This document shows, one piece after another, positions 1-9,504 of a stretch of DNA of 64,000 nucleotides. The DNA is from Phyllobacterium lublinensis. Its GTDB lineage: Bacteria > Pseudomonadota > Alphaproteobacteria > Rhizobiales > Rhizobiaceae. The translations under genes were made by a program, and so were the position numbers. Location of the stretch: the NCBI RefSeq assembly GCF_020164435.1, contig NZ_JAIUDQ010000013.1, positions 1 to 64,000 on the forward strand, given 5' to 3'. The notes below the pieces were generated by a model. That model was given only the letters and a program-made list of their open reading frames with translations, did no database searches and was not told where the DNA came from. Position 1 is the stretch's first letter. Every line of letters starts with the position of its first letter.

Positions 1-483
1 AGCCACCTGCCGAAACGTCTGGATAATCTGCAGACAGGCACGGGCCGCTTCCTGACCCTTGGTCAGAAAATGCCGAGTGAAAAAGTCGATGTGCTGCGCG
101 TGTTCCTGGAAGTGATGCGGCGTCAGCACCGCTGACAGGATCGGCACGCCGGTTTCCAACTGCACCGTGAGCAAAGCATTCACGACGCTTCCTGCAACGA
201 AATCATGCCGGTAGATTCCGCCATCGACGACGAGGCCGGCAGCGATGATGGCTTCGTAGCGTCCGGTTTCCGCCAGCCTTTTGGCAAGTAGCGGAGTGTC
301 GAACGAACCCGGTGCATCGTAGACGTCGAATCTTTCCGGCTTGACGCCCTGGCGCTGCAGTTCGCCCTCAAAGCCGATGCGGCACTGGTCGACGATGTCC
401 GCATGCCAACGCGCCTGGATAAAGGCGATGCGCGGCCTTGGTGTTGGGGTGTTTGGGGTATTGCTATTCTGGAACTGATCCAT
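1..483 (-). CDS. ribH: 6,7-dimethyl-8-ribityllumazine synthase, type II (partial)
   Basis: Catalyses the penultimate step of riboflavin synthesis, condensing the ribityl-aminouracil with dihydroxybutanone phosphate in the cytoplasm. The translation opens MDQFQNSNTP and carries the family stretches IAFIQARWHADIVD, YDAPGSFDTPLLAKRLA, IIAAGLVVDGGIYRHDFVA and VLTPHHFQEH. The last contains the histidine pair typical of the decameric RibH2 form of Brucella and Mesorhizobium. All 161 codons to the window edge are open, so the stop lies just outside; the family is about 158-165 aa. AAGGAG sits 7 bases before the ATG. The gene is preceded by an FMN riboswitch, which fits flavin-controlled expression. 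Confidence 0.93.
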   Translation of the reverse strand, partial: MDQFQNSNTPNTPTPRPRIAFIQARWHADIVDQCRIGFEGELQRQGVKPERFDVYDAPGSFDTPLLAKRLAETGRYEAIIAAGLVVDGGIYRHDFVAGSVVNALLTVQLETGVPILSAVLTPHHFQEHAQHIDFFTRHFLTKGQEAARACLQIIQTFRQVA

Positions 484-565
484 GTCTTTCTCCTTCGAGT
501 GGACGTGAATCAGGGCACAACCAAATGGGGCTCATGACCGCCCTGCAGCGATCCGGCCTTTCAGT

Positions 566-722
566 TGTTCTCTTTCATCCGGACTACACCGTCGGCTTCG
601 GGATCGCACCGAAATCTGCTGACCTTTCCAGCGGACTGGAAAGCGCTCGCGGGCTCGCACCGGTGTCTTCCGACATGCAGTGATTACCGCCGGTGGGGAA
701 TTGCACCCCGCCCTGAGAACAC
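566..722 (-). promoter_or_regulatory. FMN riboswitch (RFN element) upstream of ribH
   Basis: Read on the minus strand, the conserved RFN blocks appear in order: GTTCTCAGGGCGGGGTGCAA, TCCCCACCGGCGGTAA, GAGCCCGCGAGCG, GGTCAGCAGAT, GGTGCGATCCCGAAGCCGAC and GTCCGGATGAAAGAGAAC. The opening GTTCTC pairs with the closing GAGAAC as the P1 helix. A variable helix with arms CTTTCCAGTCC / GGACTGGAAAG-like pairing lies in the middle. About 80 bases separate the aptamer from the ribH start; AGGGC and GCCCT there could pair as part of the expression platform. FMN binding is expected to lower ribH expression. Whether it acts on transcription or translation is not visible. Confidence 0.95.
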
Positions 723-794
723 TTAACGCTGGCACCTTAATGGATTGCCTTTACGGGTCAAGCGCTGGTTCCGGAACTTGTGAGACGACGGCGC

Positions 795-1754
795 TTAATA
801 CTGCGCCGCCCGGTCAACGATGTTCTTCAGGGGCTCACCGCGCTCATAGGATTCGATCTGGGCGATGATCTCGGGAACAAGCGCCTGAGGGCTCGAACTC
901 GCTGCCGCGTGCGGCGTGATCATGACCTGGGGATGCGTCCACAGGGGACTGTCTTTCGGCAGGGGTTCCTTGTTGAAAACATCCAGCGTCGCGACCGACA
1001 GCATGCCGCGATCCAGCGCTGACAGGATATCGGCTTCGTTCTGCAGTCCACCGCGGCCGGCATTGATGAGTGTCGGAGCGCCAAGCGGCCCTTCCGCTTT
1101 CATCTGCGCGAACATCGTCATCGAAAGGATGCCCTTTGTATCAGGCGTCAGCGGGAGCAGGCAGACCACGATGTCCACGTCCTTGAGGAACTCCTTGAAG
1201 CCATCCTTGCCGAAATGCGTGGTTACACCTTCGATGGTTTGCAGCCGGCGGCTCCAGCCGCTGACCCTGAATCCAAGCATGCGCAATTTCTGTGCCGCAT
1301 CGCGTCCAAGCACGCCGAGGCCGAGTATGCCGACGGTCACCTCATGGGCTGCGGGCTGCCGCCGATCCTCATGCCAGACTTTCTGGCGCTGCTGCTGTCG
1401 ATAGCGATGCCCGAGCCGCTGATGATCGAGTACCTGCCAGACCACGTACTCGCTCATGCGCATGGTCAGGTCGGGCGACACGATGCGGACAATGGGAACA
1501 TCCGGAATCTGGTGGTCATGGAACACGTGGTCGACGCCGGCGCCGAGCGAAAAGATGACCTCCAGATTGGGCAGCCCCGCGAGCGATCCCTGCCGCTGTT
1601 TCCAGACGAGCGCGTAGCGAATTTTCTCCTTGTCGGTATCGGTATCCAGCACGAGCTTGCGGCCGGGCGCGGCCTTGGCAAACTCGGAACGCCAGATTTC
1701 CGGATCCCATCCGGTCACCGCCAAAAGGATATTGTCGCTCACGCTTTTCGTCAT
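795..1754 (-). CDS. GhrA-like glyoxylate/hydroxypyruvate reductase (D-2-hydroxyacid dehydrogenase)
   Basis: Cytoplasmic NAD(P)H-dependent D-2-hydroxyacid dehydrogenase of the GhrA subgroup, expected to reduce glyoxylate or hydroxypyruvate. The Rossmann motif GLGVLG is at residues 145-150. The catalytic set is Arg234 in NAGRGG, Glu263 in NKEP and His282 in TPHAAA, as in the family. Length 319 aa is normal. Its start overlaps the stop of the upstream ABC ATPase gene by 4 bases (ATGA), so it is the last gene of the peptide-importer operon. That coupling is unusual and suggests a role in handling something imported, but the substrate cannot be read from sequence. Confidence 0.85.
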   Translation of the reverse strand: MTKSVSDNILLAVTGWDPEIWRSEFAKAAPGRKLVLDTDTDKEKIRYALVWKQRQGSLAGLPNLEVIFSLGAGVDHVFHDHQIPDVPIVRIVSPDLTMRMSEYVVWQVLDHQRLGHRYRQQQRQKVWHEDRRQPAAHEVTVGILGLGVLGRDAAQKLRMLGFRVSGWSRRLQTIEGVTTHFGKDGFKEFLKDVDIVVCLLPLTPDTKGILSMTMFAQMKAEGPLGAPTLINAGRGGLQNEADILSALDRGMLSVATLDVFNKEPLPKDSPLWTHPQVMITPHAAASSSPQALVPEIIAQIESYERGEPLKNIVDRAAQY

Positions 1755-3379
1755 TCACTCACCGCTCCCTGTTCGGCCGTTTCTATCCTGAAGGCAGCGG
1801 CCATCAGGGCTTTTGTGTAGTCGGTCTTGGGTCTCGCGAAGATCTCCTCCGAAGGTCCGTACTCCACGGCCTTGCCATTGCGCATCACCAGCACGTCATT
1901 GGCAAGCGCCTTGACCACCTTCAGGTCGTGGCTGATGAAAAGATATGCCAGATTGTGCTTTTGCTGCAATGCGCGCAAAAGGTCGACGACCTGAGCCTGT
2001 ACGCTCATGTCGAGCGCCGATGTGGGCTCATCGAGCATGACGAAGCGCGGATTGAGGACCATCGCCCGGGCGATTGCGATGCGTTGCCGCTGGCCGCCGG
2101 AGAACTCATGCGGATAGCGGAAGCGGTTGTCCGGATCGAGATTGACTTCCTTCAGGGCCGCCACCACGCGTTCATCCCGCTGGTCCGCGGAAAGGTGAGG
2201 TTCATGCACCTGGAGTCCCTCCGCGATGATGTCGGAGATCGACATGCGCGGTGACAGCGAACCATAGGGATCCTGGAAAACGATCTGCAGTGCACGCCGC
2301 AGCGGCCGCATCTCACGGAAGGAATATTTGTTGATATCCTTGTCGCCGAAACGGATGACGCCTTCGGACGAAATCATCCGCGACAGGGCCAGCCCGAGGG
2401 TCGTCTTGCCCGAACCGGATTCGCCGACGACGCCGAGCGTCTGACCGGCGCGGATCGTGACATCGATGCCGTCCACTGCCTTCACATGATCGACGGTCCT
2501 GCGCAGGAACCCCTGCTTGATCGGGAACCAGACCTTGATCTGCTCGCCATGCATGACGGGTTCAGATGTAGTATCAGCCGATGGCGGATTGCCCTTTGGC
2601 TCTGCCGCAAGCAGGTGGCGGGTGTAGGCGTGCTGCGGATTGTCGAAGATCTGCCGGGTTGGGCCGGTCTCGACGATCTTGCCGCCGGTCATGACGCAGA
2701 CGCGGTCCGCGATCTTGCGAACGATCCCGAGATCATGGGTGATGAACAACATCGACATGCCCTGCGCGGCCTTGAGGTCCGCCAAGAGCTTTAGGATTTG
2801 CGCCTGCACCGTAACGTCGAGTGCAGTGGTCGGCTCGTCGGCGATCAAAAGCTTCGGTTTGTTGGCAAGTGCCATGGCGATCATCACGCGCTGGCGCTGG
2901 CCACCGGAGAGCTGGTGCGGATAAGCTGACATGCGTTTTTCGGGGTCGCGAATGCCGACTTCCTCAAGCAAGGCCAGGGTCCGCTGCCGTGCCGCCCTGT
3001 CGCCCATGCCCTGATGCAGTTTGAGCACTTCACCGATCTGGTCCTCGATCGTGTGGAGCGGATTGAGCGAGGTCATCGGCTCCTGAAAGATCATCGTGAT
3101 GTCATTGCCGCGCACCCGGCGCAGGTCAGTCTCATCCTTGTCGAGAAGGTCTTCGCCCTTGAAGAGGATCTGGCCTGAAGGATGCGAGGCTGGCGGATAA
3201 GGCAAGAGCTTGAGAATCGACAGCGCCGATACCGATTTGCCCGAACCGGATTCGCCGACAAGGGCAAGGGTTTCGCCCTCGGCAATGTCGAAGGATATGC
3301 GATCGACAGCCAGCGTGTCGCGCCCGCCCTGCGTGAAGGCAACGGAAAGGTCGCGGACCGAGAGGAGAGGCGCACTCAT
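1751..3379 (-). CDS. yejF: Peptide ABC transporter, fused double ATPase (YejF type)
   Basis: Energises the inner-membrane peptide importer encoded upstream. Two complete nucleotide-binding domains lie in one chain of 542 aa. The first has Walker A GESGSGKS at about 42-49 and the signature LSGGQRQR near 156; the second has GESGSGKT near 320 and SGGQRQRIAIARA. Each has a VMLDEPTSALD- or LIADEPTTALD-type Walker B. The OppDF C-terminal motif region (HAYTRHLLAAEPKG) follows domain 1. The start overlaps the YejE stop by 4 bases. In Sinorhizobium and Brucella, YejABEF systems take up antimicrobial or host peptides; that is family knowledge, not shown here. Confidence 0.9.
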   Translation of the reverse strand: MSAPLLSVRDLSVAFTQGGRDTLAVDRISFDIAEGETLALVGESGSGKSVSALSILKLLPYPPASHPSGQILFKGEDLLDKDETDLRRVRGNDITMIFQEPMTSLNPLHTIEDQIGEVLKLHQGMGDRAARQRTLALLEEVGIRDPEKRMSAYPHQLSGGQRQRVMIAMALANKPKLLIADEPTTALDVTVQAQILKLLADLKAAQGMSMLFITHDLGIVRKIADRVCVMTGGKIVETGPTRQIFDNPQHAYTRHLLAAEPKGNPPSADTTSEPVMHGEQIKVWFPIKQGFLRRTVDHVKAVDGIDVTIRAGQTLGVVGESGSGKTTLGLALSRMISSEGVIRFGDKDINKYSFREMRPLRRALQIVFQDPYGSLSPRMSISDIIAEGLQVHEPHLSADQRDERVVAALKEVNLDPDNRFRYPHEFSGGQRQRIAIARAMVLNPRFVMLDEPTSALDMSVQAQVVDLLRALQQKHNLAYLFISHDLKVVKALANDVLVMRNGKAVEYGPSEEIFARPKTDYTKALMAAAFRIETAEQGAVSE

Positions 3380-4515
3380 TTGAAAGCCTTGCGTGGATCG
3401 AAGGCATCGCGGGTTGCTTCACCGACAAAGATCAACAGCGACAGCATCAATGAGATGACAACAAAGCCCGTGAGCCCGAGCCACGGCGCCTGGAGATTGT
3501 TCTTGCCCTGGGCAAGCAATTCGCCAAGCGAGGGCGATCCAGGCGGGAGCCCGAAACCTAGAAAATCAAGCGAGGTCAATGTGGTGATCGATCCGTTGAG
3601 AATGAAGGGCAGGAAGGTCAGCGTCGTCACCATGGCGTTGGGCAAGAGGTGCCGGAACATGATCGTACGGTCGCGCACACCAAGTGCGCGGGCGGCGTTG
3701 ACATACTCAAAATTGCGGGCGCGCAGGAATTCGGCGCGGACAATGCCGACGAAGCTGACCCAGGAAAACAGCAGCATGATGCAAAGCAGGATCCAGAACC
3801 CTGGCGGCAGGATCGAGGCCATGATCAGGAGAAGATAAAGGGTTGGGACCGATGACCATATTTCGATGAAGCGCTGGGCGATCAGATCGAGCCAGCCGCC
3901 GAAATAGCCCTGCAGTGCCCCGGCCGTCACGCCGATGACCGCAGATGCCGCCGTCAGGATGAGTCCGAACAGAACCGAGATGCGGAAACCGTAGAGTGCA
4001 CGCGCGAACACATCGCGCGCCTGGTCATCGGTGCCGAGGATATTCATGTTGCCGAAGGTACAGTTCGGATCGTTGACGCCTTGTGGATAGCGTGCGCAAC
4101 GTTCTTCGGGCGTGAACAGCCAGAACGGCTTCGAAGGGGCGGTATCGGGCAACTCGTTGTTGACAGTGCGGTAGGAATATCGGACCGGCGGCCAGATTGC
4201 CCAGCCATTGGCATTGATCTCGTCCTGGATCACGGGGTCGCGGTAGTCCGTTACCGCGTAGAAACCGCCGAACTTTTCTTCCGGGTAATCGACAAGGACA
4301 GGAAACAGGATCTCGCCCTTGTAGGAAACGAGGATTGGTCTGTCATTGGCGATGAACTCGGCGAACAGCGAGGCCACAAACAGGAAAAGGAAGATCCAAA
4401 GTGCCCACCAGCCGCGCCGGTTGGCCTTGAAGTTCTGCCAGCGGCGCGCATTGAGTGGTGACAGACGCGGGCGTTTGACGGGGAGCGCGGGCGTAGCGCC
4501 GACAATATCGGTCAT
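3376..4515 (-). CDS. yejE: Peptide ABC transporter permease (YejE type)
   Basis: Inner-membrane permease of the DppC/OppC class, 379 aa. An N-terminal membrane segment (WWALWIFLFLFVASLFAEF) is followed by the long periplasmic insert that distinguishes YejE from DppC, including the cysteine pair in PEERCARYPQGVNDPNC. The permease core then follows, with the EAA-type loop EYVNAARALGVRDRTIMFRHL for ATPase contact. TGATG junction: the YejB stop and this ATG share one base. It sits between the partner permease and the ATPase in the usual yejABEF order. Confidence 0.9.
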   Translation of the reverse strand: MTDIVGATPALPVKRPRLSPLNARRWQNFKANRRGWWALWIFLFLFVASLFAEFIANDRPILVSYKGEILFPVLVDYPEEKFGGFYAVTDYRDPVIQDEINANGWAIWPPVRYSYRTVNNELPDTAPSKPFWLFTPEERCARYPQGVNDPNCTFGNMNILGTDDQARDVFARALYGFRISVLFGLILTAASAVIGVTAGALQGYFGGWLDLIAQRFIEIWSSVPTLYLLLIMASILPPGFWILLCIMLLFSWVSFVGIVRAEFLRARNFEYVNAARALGVRDRTIMFRHLLPNAMVTTLTFLPFILNGSITTLTSLDFLGFGLPPGSPSLGELLAQGKNNLQAPWLGLTGFVVISLMLSLLIFVGEATRDAFDPRKAFK

Positions 4516-5618
4516 CAGACGTCCCTCCGCTCGAAATCGATCCGCGGATCGATCCAGGTGTAGAGCAAATCGGACAGGAGACTGACGACCACACCGACAA
4601 GCGCAAAGATATAGACGGTGGCAATCACCACGGGGTAGTCGCGGTTGATGATGGACTCGTATCCGAGCAGGCCGAGTCCGTCGAGCGAGAAGATCGCCTC
4701 AATCAACAGCTGCCCGGTAAAGAAGATGGAAATGAAGGCGCTCGGAAAACCAGAAATGACGATCAGCATGGCGTTGCGGAAGACGTGCCCATAGAGGATC
4801 TTGCGCTCGCTCAGGCCCTTGGCGCGTGCGGTCGTGACATATTGCTTGCGAATTTCGTCCAGGAACGAATTCTTGGTGAGCAGCGTCGTCGTCGCAAAGG
4901 CCGAAAGCAGCATGGCGGTGAGCGGCAGGACCAGATGCCAGGCATAATCCACGATCTTGCCCCCCAGCGAGAGCTGCGAGAAATTGTTCGAGGTGAGGCC
5001 TCGTAGCGGAAACCAGTCGAAGAAAGACCCACCGGCAAAGAAAACGATCAGCATTATGCCGAAGAGGAATCCGGGGATCGCGTAGCCGACAATGATTATG
5101 GCGCTCGTCCAGATGTCAAAGGTGGAGCCGTCGTGGATTGCCTTGCGGATGCCGAGGGGTATTGAAATCATGTAGGAAAGCAGTGTCATCCAGAGGCCGA
5201 GCGATATGGAGACCGGCAGCTTCTCCTTGATCAGGTCCACGACGCTGATATCGCGGAAATAACTCTTGCCGAAATCGAAGCGCACGTAGTTCCAGACGAG
5301 CAGCCCGAATCGTTCCAGCGGCGGCTTGTCGAGGCCGAACTGTTTTTCGAGACTGGCGATGAAGGCTGGATCCAGACCCTGTGCGCCGCGATATTTCGAG
5401 TTGTTGGTCCCGACGCCAAGCTGATCCTGGCCCTGGCCGAAGTCGGAGCTGTTGCCACCGATGCGGTCCATGGCATTGCCGCCCTGTCCGGTCAGCTGGC
5501 CGATAATCCGCTGGACGGGGCCGCCTGGTACGAATTGCACGATAACGAAGCAGACGAGCAGTACTCCGAACAGGGTCGGAACCATCAGGGCAAGGCGACG
5601 GAGAATGTACGCTCCCAT
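4515..5618 (-). CDS. yejB: Peptide ABC transporter permease (YejB type)
   Basis: Inner-membrane permease of the DppB/OppB class, 367 aa. It opens MGAYILRRLALMVPTLFGV, the standard first helix of the family. A YejB-type insertion follows, rich in Gly, Gln and Asn (about residues 40-75). Then come the transmembrane core and the EAA loop around QYVTTARAKGLSERKILYGH. Thirty bases separate it from the preceding binding-protein gene and it overlaps yejE by one base, so the two permeases are co-translated. It forms the heterodimeric channel with YejE. Confidence 0.9.
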   Translation of the reverse strand: MGAYILRRLALMVPTLFGVLLVCFVIVQFVPGGPVQRIIGQLTGQGGNAMDRIGGNSSDFGQGQDQLGVGTNNSKYRGAQGLDPAFIASLEKQFGLDKPPLERFGLLVWNYVRFDFGKSYFRDISVVDLIKEKLPVSISLGLWMTLLSYMISIPLGIRKAIHDGSTFDIWTSAIIIVGYAIPGFLFGIMLIVFFAGGSFFDWFPLRGLTSNNFSQLSLGGKIVDYAWHLVLPLTAMLLSAFATTTLLTKNSFLDEIRKQYVTTARAKGLSERKILYGHVFRNAMLIVISGFPSAFISIFFTGQLLIEAIFSLDGLGLLGYESIINRDYPVVIATVYIFALVGVVVSLLSDLLYTWIDPRIDFERRDV

Positions 5619-5648
5619 CAGATGAGCGCTCCGTGCAATGCAGTCCTA

Positions 5649-7520
5649 TCAAACCTTACCAATAGCTTTTGCCTTTGCTTCGTCAAACCACCATAGCGTT
5701 TCTGCCGGAAAACCATAATCGGGTTTCGGCTCCTTGAAGCCGAACATGTCCCAATAGGCGACCAGATGATTCGCTGAGTACCAATTTGGAATCCAGTCGC
5801 GTCTTATACGCAAGAGCCGATCAAGAACTTGCATGATTGTCACCAGTTCGGCCCGCGAGCCTGCCTCGCTGACCTTGGCGATCAAGGCATCGATCACGGG
5901 ATCGGCAATGCCCGGCAAATTGTATGAACTGGGAGCTGAAGCCGACACGGAACCGAACATGGCCTCAAGCGATTCCCTCGTCGGCGTCGGGCTGAGCAGG
6001 ACTGCCATGCCCATGATGTCGAAATCGAAATCCTGCAGCCTGATCTGGTATTGCGCCGGATCGACAAGCCGCAAGGATGCATTGATGCCGATCGCCTGGA
6101 GATTGTTGATGAACGGCGTATAGACGCGAACGAATACCTCGGCCTGAATCAGCATCTCGAGATTGAGCGGTTTGCCGGCACCATCCACAAAACGGTTGGC
6201 GTCGCGCTTGAAACCCGCCTCATTCAATAGTTCCACGGCGCGCCGCAGGTTTTTGCGGTCGCGGCCCGAGCCATCGGACTGCGCCTGGACAATCGCGTCA
6301 CCGAAAATAGCCTCCGGCAGCCGGTCCCGGAAAGGTTCCATGATGGCGAGCTCTTCCGGCGACGGTTTGCCGGTGGCGCGAAAATCCGACCGCTCGAAAA
6401 GCGATTGCGATCGCTCATACATGCCGTAGAACAGATTTTTCTGCGTCCATTCGAAATCGAAGCAGAGCGCGATGGCCTCGCGAACACGTGGGTCGCGGAA
6501 ATGCTCCCGACGCTGGTTCACCGCCCATGCCTGAAGTTGGGGGCGCTTTTCGGCAGCGAACTCGCGCTTGATGACGCGTTGTTGCTGGACGGCAGGGAAA
6601 TTATACTCGGTGACCCATGTCTTGGCAGTAGATTCCCTGCGCCAGAAAATGTCGCCCTTCTTGAAGGCTTCGAACTCCGGCTGGCGGTCACGGTAGAAGT
6701 CGATCCTGATGCGGTCGAAGTGGCTCAAACCGCGCTGGACCGGCAGGTCCTTCGCCCAGTAATCGGCAACGCGCTCATATTCGATGCCTTGGCCGGCGTG
6801 GATGCTGTCGGCGCGCCAGGCACCCGAACCGAGCGGTGGCTCAATGGTCGAAGCATCGAATTCGCGGGTAGCAAACCAGGTCCTGGACAGAATGGGCATG
6901 GCGCTCGCAATGTCGAGGATGGCCCGGTCGGAGTGTTGGCCTGTAAATGTCAGCCGCAGCGTGTGGTCGTCCTCTGCGATGATTTCCTTCATCTGCGTGA
7001 GCAGCAGCAAAAGCTCGGGATGGCCTTTTTTCTGCAGTGTCTGGAAGCTGAATACCACATCATGTGCGGTCAGGCTGGAACCGTCGTGGAACCTTGCTTC
7101 AGGCCGCAGCCTGAAGGTGAATGTGTTGCGGTCAGCGGAGACGGTCACCGTTTCGGCCACCAGCCCGTAGATGGAATCGGGCTCGTCCAACGCCGAAGTC
7201 ATCAGCGTGTCGTAGCAAAGTTCCATGCGTGGCGGCGCATCGCCCTTGGCGGAAAATGTATTGAGCGTGTTGAAGGTCTGCGGAGACTGGTTGTAAAGCC
7301 ATGTTGGCGGCGAGAAGGCGAATGTGCCTCCCTTCGGTGCCTCGGGACTGGCATAGTCGAAATGCGTGAAGTCCTTCGGATATTTCAGTTCGCCAAAAGC
7401 TGAGAGGCCATGCAACGGCACATCGGTTGCGACGTCAGCCAGGGCGAAGCGCGGGGTCATCGCCGCCAGGATCGTCGCGCTGGAAATCCTGAGCACGTCA
7501 CGGCGGTTGAAAAGTGTCAT
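5649..7520 (-). CDS. yejA: Peptide ABC transporter substrate-binding protein (YejA type), second copy in operon
   Basis: Periplasmic binding protein of the SBP family 5 cluster, 623 aa from this start. I chose MTLFNRRDVLR because its ATG overlaps the stop of the preceding gene by 4 bases (ATGA); an upstream in-frame ATG would add 16 charged residues before the signal. The N-terminus has an RRDVLR motif and a hydrophobic stretch ending PRFALA, a possible Tat or Sec signal. Family stretches include GLSAFGELKYPKDFTHFDY, PEAPKGGT and HDGSSLTAHDVVFSF. It is clearly homologous to the neighbouring binding protein but diverged, so the pair is not a recent duplication. Confidence 0.88.
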   Translation of the reverse strand: MTLFNRRDVLRISSATILAAMTPRFALADVATDVPLHGLSAFGELKYPKDFTHFDYASPEAPKGGTFAFSPPTWLYNQSPQTFNTLNTFSAKGDAPPRMELCYDTLMTSALDEPDSIYGLVAETVTVSADRNTFTFRLRPEARFHDGSSLTAHDVVFSFQTLQKKGHPELLLLLTQMKEIIAEDDHTLRLTFTGQHSDRAILDIASAMPILSRTWFATREFDASTIEPPLGSGAWRADSIHAGQGIEYERVADYWAKDLPVQRGLSHFDRIRIDFYRDRQPEFEAFKKGDIFWRRESTAKTWVTEYNFPAVQQQRVIKREFAAEKRPQLQAWAVNQRREHFRDPRVREAIALCFDFEWTQKNLFYGMYERSQSLFERSDFRATGKPSPEELAIMEPFRDRLPEAIFGDAIVQAQSDGSGRDRKNLRRAVELLNEAGFKRDANRFVDGAGKPLNLEMLIQAEVFVRVYTPFINNLQAIGINASLRLVDPAQYQIRLQDFDFDIMGMAVLLSPTPTRESLEAMFGSVSASAPSSYNLPGIADPVIDALIAKVSEAGSRAELVTIMQVLDRLLRIRRDWIPNWYSANHLVAYWDMFGFKEPKPDYGFPAETLWWFDEAKAKAIGKV

Positions 7521-9403
7521 TCGGTACGCGCCTTGATTGCCTTTTCCCTGGCGGGATCGATCCACCACGAAAACGGATCAATACCGCTATATTCAGGCTG
7601 TTTCCCCGGCATGCCGAATTTGTTCCAGTAGGCAACGTTGATCTTATCATCGTACCATTGCGGCACAGCGTAGAAATTCCACAGCAGAACCCGGTCGAGC
7701 GCGTGGGTCGCGGCCACCAGTTCGTCGCGATCCTTGGCAAAGATGACGCTATCGATAAGCTTGTCAATGGCGGGATTCTTGATTCCCATGTAGTTGCGGC
7801 TGCCCGGCGCATCCGCAGCCGCCGACCCCCAAAACTCACGTTGCTCATTACCGGGTGACTGAGTCTGGGCCATGACGATCATGATCGCGTCGTAGTCGAA
7901 ATCATTCACGCGCGCAGTGTACTGATTGCTATCGACCACGCGTATCGATCCCTGGATACCGATACGCCGCAGATTGTCGATGAACGGTCCGAAAACGCGC
8001 TCATCGCTGGGATCGTCACCCAGAAATTCGATGGTCAGAGGTTGGCCGGTCTCGGTGTTCACCAGCTTTCCGTCCTTCTGCGCGTATCCTGCCTCACGCA
8101 ACAGAGTGACTGCGCGGCGAAGATTCTCACGTGCTGCTTGCGGCGTATCATAGACGGGGAGCTTAAACTCCTTGGTAAAGACCTCGTCCGGCACCTGACC
8201 GCGCACAGTTTCCAGGATTTCAAGCTCCTTGCCACTCGGCAGTCCGCTTGACGCAAGCTCAATTCCGGCAAAGTAGCTGTCGATGCGCTTATACTGGCCA
8301 AAGAACATGTTCTTGTTCATGTTCTCAAAATCATATGCCCAAGTGAGGGCCTCGCGTACTCTTGGATCCTTGAACTTGTCGCGACGGCTGTTGAGGATAT
8401 AGCCCTGCATTCGCCCGATGGCGCGGTAGGGAAAGGTCTTCTTGATGACGTCGCCCTTTGCGACTGCGGGAAAGTCATATTCACGCATCCAGCGACCGAT
8501 ACGATTTTCCTGGCGATAATCCTGGAATCCGCCCTTCTTGAATGCCTCCCAACTTGCATTGGCATCCCGGAAATATTCATAGCGTAACGTGTCGTAATTG
8601 TTTCTGCCCACATTGACGGGCAGATCCTTCGCCCAATAGTCGGGGGCGCGGCTCCAGATCACCGTCTTGCCTGGAACGATGCTTTCGATCTTGTATGCGG
8701 AAGAGCCAAGTGGAATTTCCGTGGTCGGTTTGGATATGTCGCGCTTCTTGCCGCTGGCATCAGTCCCCTCCCACCAGTGTTTCGGCAGCACCACCAAGTC
8801 ACCCATGATATTGGGCAGTTCGCGATTGCCGCCGCTGCTGAATGTGAATGTCACCTCGCGCTCGCCAGATTTTTCTGCCTTGACCACATCATGGTAGTAC
8901 TTGTTGTAGAGCGGGCTTTGCGCCTTGAGGACGTTGAAAGTCCATATGACATCGTCAACGGTGATCGGCTGCCCGTCGTGCCATTTGGCGGCCGGATCGA
9001 GACGGAACTTCACCCACGAGAAATCTTCCGGATAGGAAATCGCTTCAGCAATCATGCTGTATGAGGTTGAACCCTGGTCGATGGACTGGTTCATCAATGT
9101 ATCATAGAGCAGCCCCCCGCCGAATCCGACGAGCCCGGCCGCCGGGCTTCCCTGCACGACATAGGGATTGAGACTGTCGAAGCTGCCTTCCACCGTTTGA
9201 TTGAGCGTGCCGCCTTTCGGCGCTTGCGGGTTCACATAGTCATAGTGCTTGAAGTCGTCGCCATACTTGGGCTCGCCGAGGAGACTCGTCCCTTTCCGCC
9301 ATTCCGGCTCTGCCGCATTCCCATTCTGGTAAGTGCCAAGGACGGCAAGGGCAACAATGGCGAAGCAGGCAACGGCAGGGCGAAATCGCAAATCGGTCTC
9401 CAC
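7517..9403 (-). CDS. yejA: Peptide ABC transporter substrate-binding protein (YejA type), first gene of operon
   Basis: Periplasmic SBP family 5 protein, 628 aa. The N-terminus (RFRPAVACFAIVALAVLG) is a signal sequence ending before AAEPEWRKG. Core stretches KYGDDFKHYDYVNPQAPKGG, WHDGQPITVDDVIWTF and DPRVREALTWAYDFE are typical of YejA. It is the promoter-proximal gene of a six-gene leftward run (SBP-SBP-yejB-yejE-yejF-ghrA). Two adjacent binding proteins feeding one permease pair suggest a widened substrate range. No regulatory motif that I can name is visible before the start. Confidence 0.9.
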   Translation of the reverse strand: METDLRFRPAVACFAIVALAVLGTYQNGNAAEPEWRKGTSLLGEPKYGDDFKHYDYVNPQAPKGGTLNQTVEGSFDSLNPYVVQGSPAAGLVGFGGGLLYDTLMNQSIDQGSTSYSMIAEAISYPEDFSWVKFRLDPAAKWHDGQPITVDDVIWTFNVLKAQSPLYNKYYHDVVKAEKSGEREVTFTFSSGGNRELPNIMGDLVVLPKHWWEGTDASGKKRDISKPTTEIPLGSSAYKIESIVPGKTVIWSRAPDYWAKDLPVNVGRNNYDTLRYEYFRDANASWEAFKKGGFQDYRQENRIGRWMREYDFPAVAKGDVIKKTFPYRAIGRMQGYILNSRRDKFKDPRVREALTWAYDFENMNKNMFFGQYKRIDSYFAGIELASSGLPSGKELEILETVRGQVPDEVFTKEFKLPVYDTPQAARENLRRAVTLLREAGYAQKDGKLVNTETGQPLTIEFLGDDPSDERVFGPFIDNLRRIGIQGSIRVVDSNQYTARVNDFDYDAIMIVMAQTQSPGNEQREFWGSAAADAPGSRNYMGIKNPAIDKLIDSVIFAKDRDELVAATHALDRVLLWNFYAVPQWYDDKINVAYWNKFGMPGKQPEYSGIDPFSWWIDPAREKAIKARTE

Positions 9404-9504
9404 AGGTTCTCTTTGAGGATTGGTTCCAAGAGATTAGCCGTCAGTCTAAGATAAAATGCGGCAGAGAACAGGCCCTGACGGAAAAAACACGGGGTTGTTG
9501 ATAC

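Noticed and set aside
5649..9403. Recent tandem duplication of the two binding-protein genes
   Set aside because: The proteins share the family layout but differ throughout, so the pair is old or was brought together, not a fresh copy.
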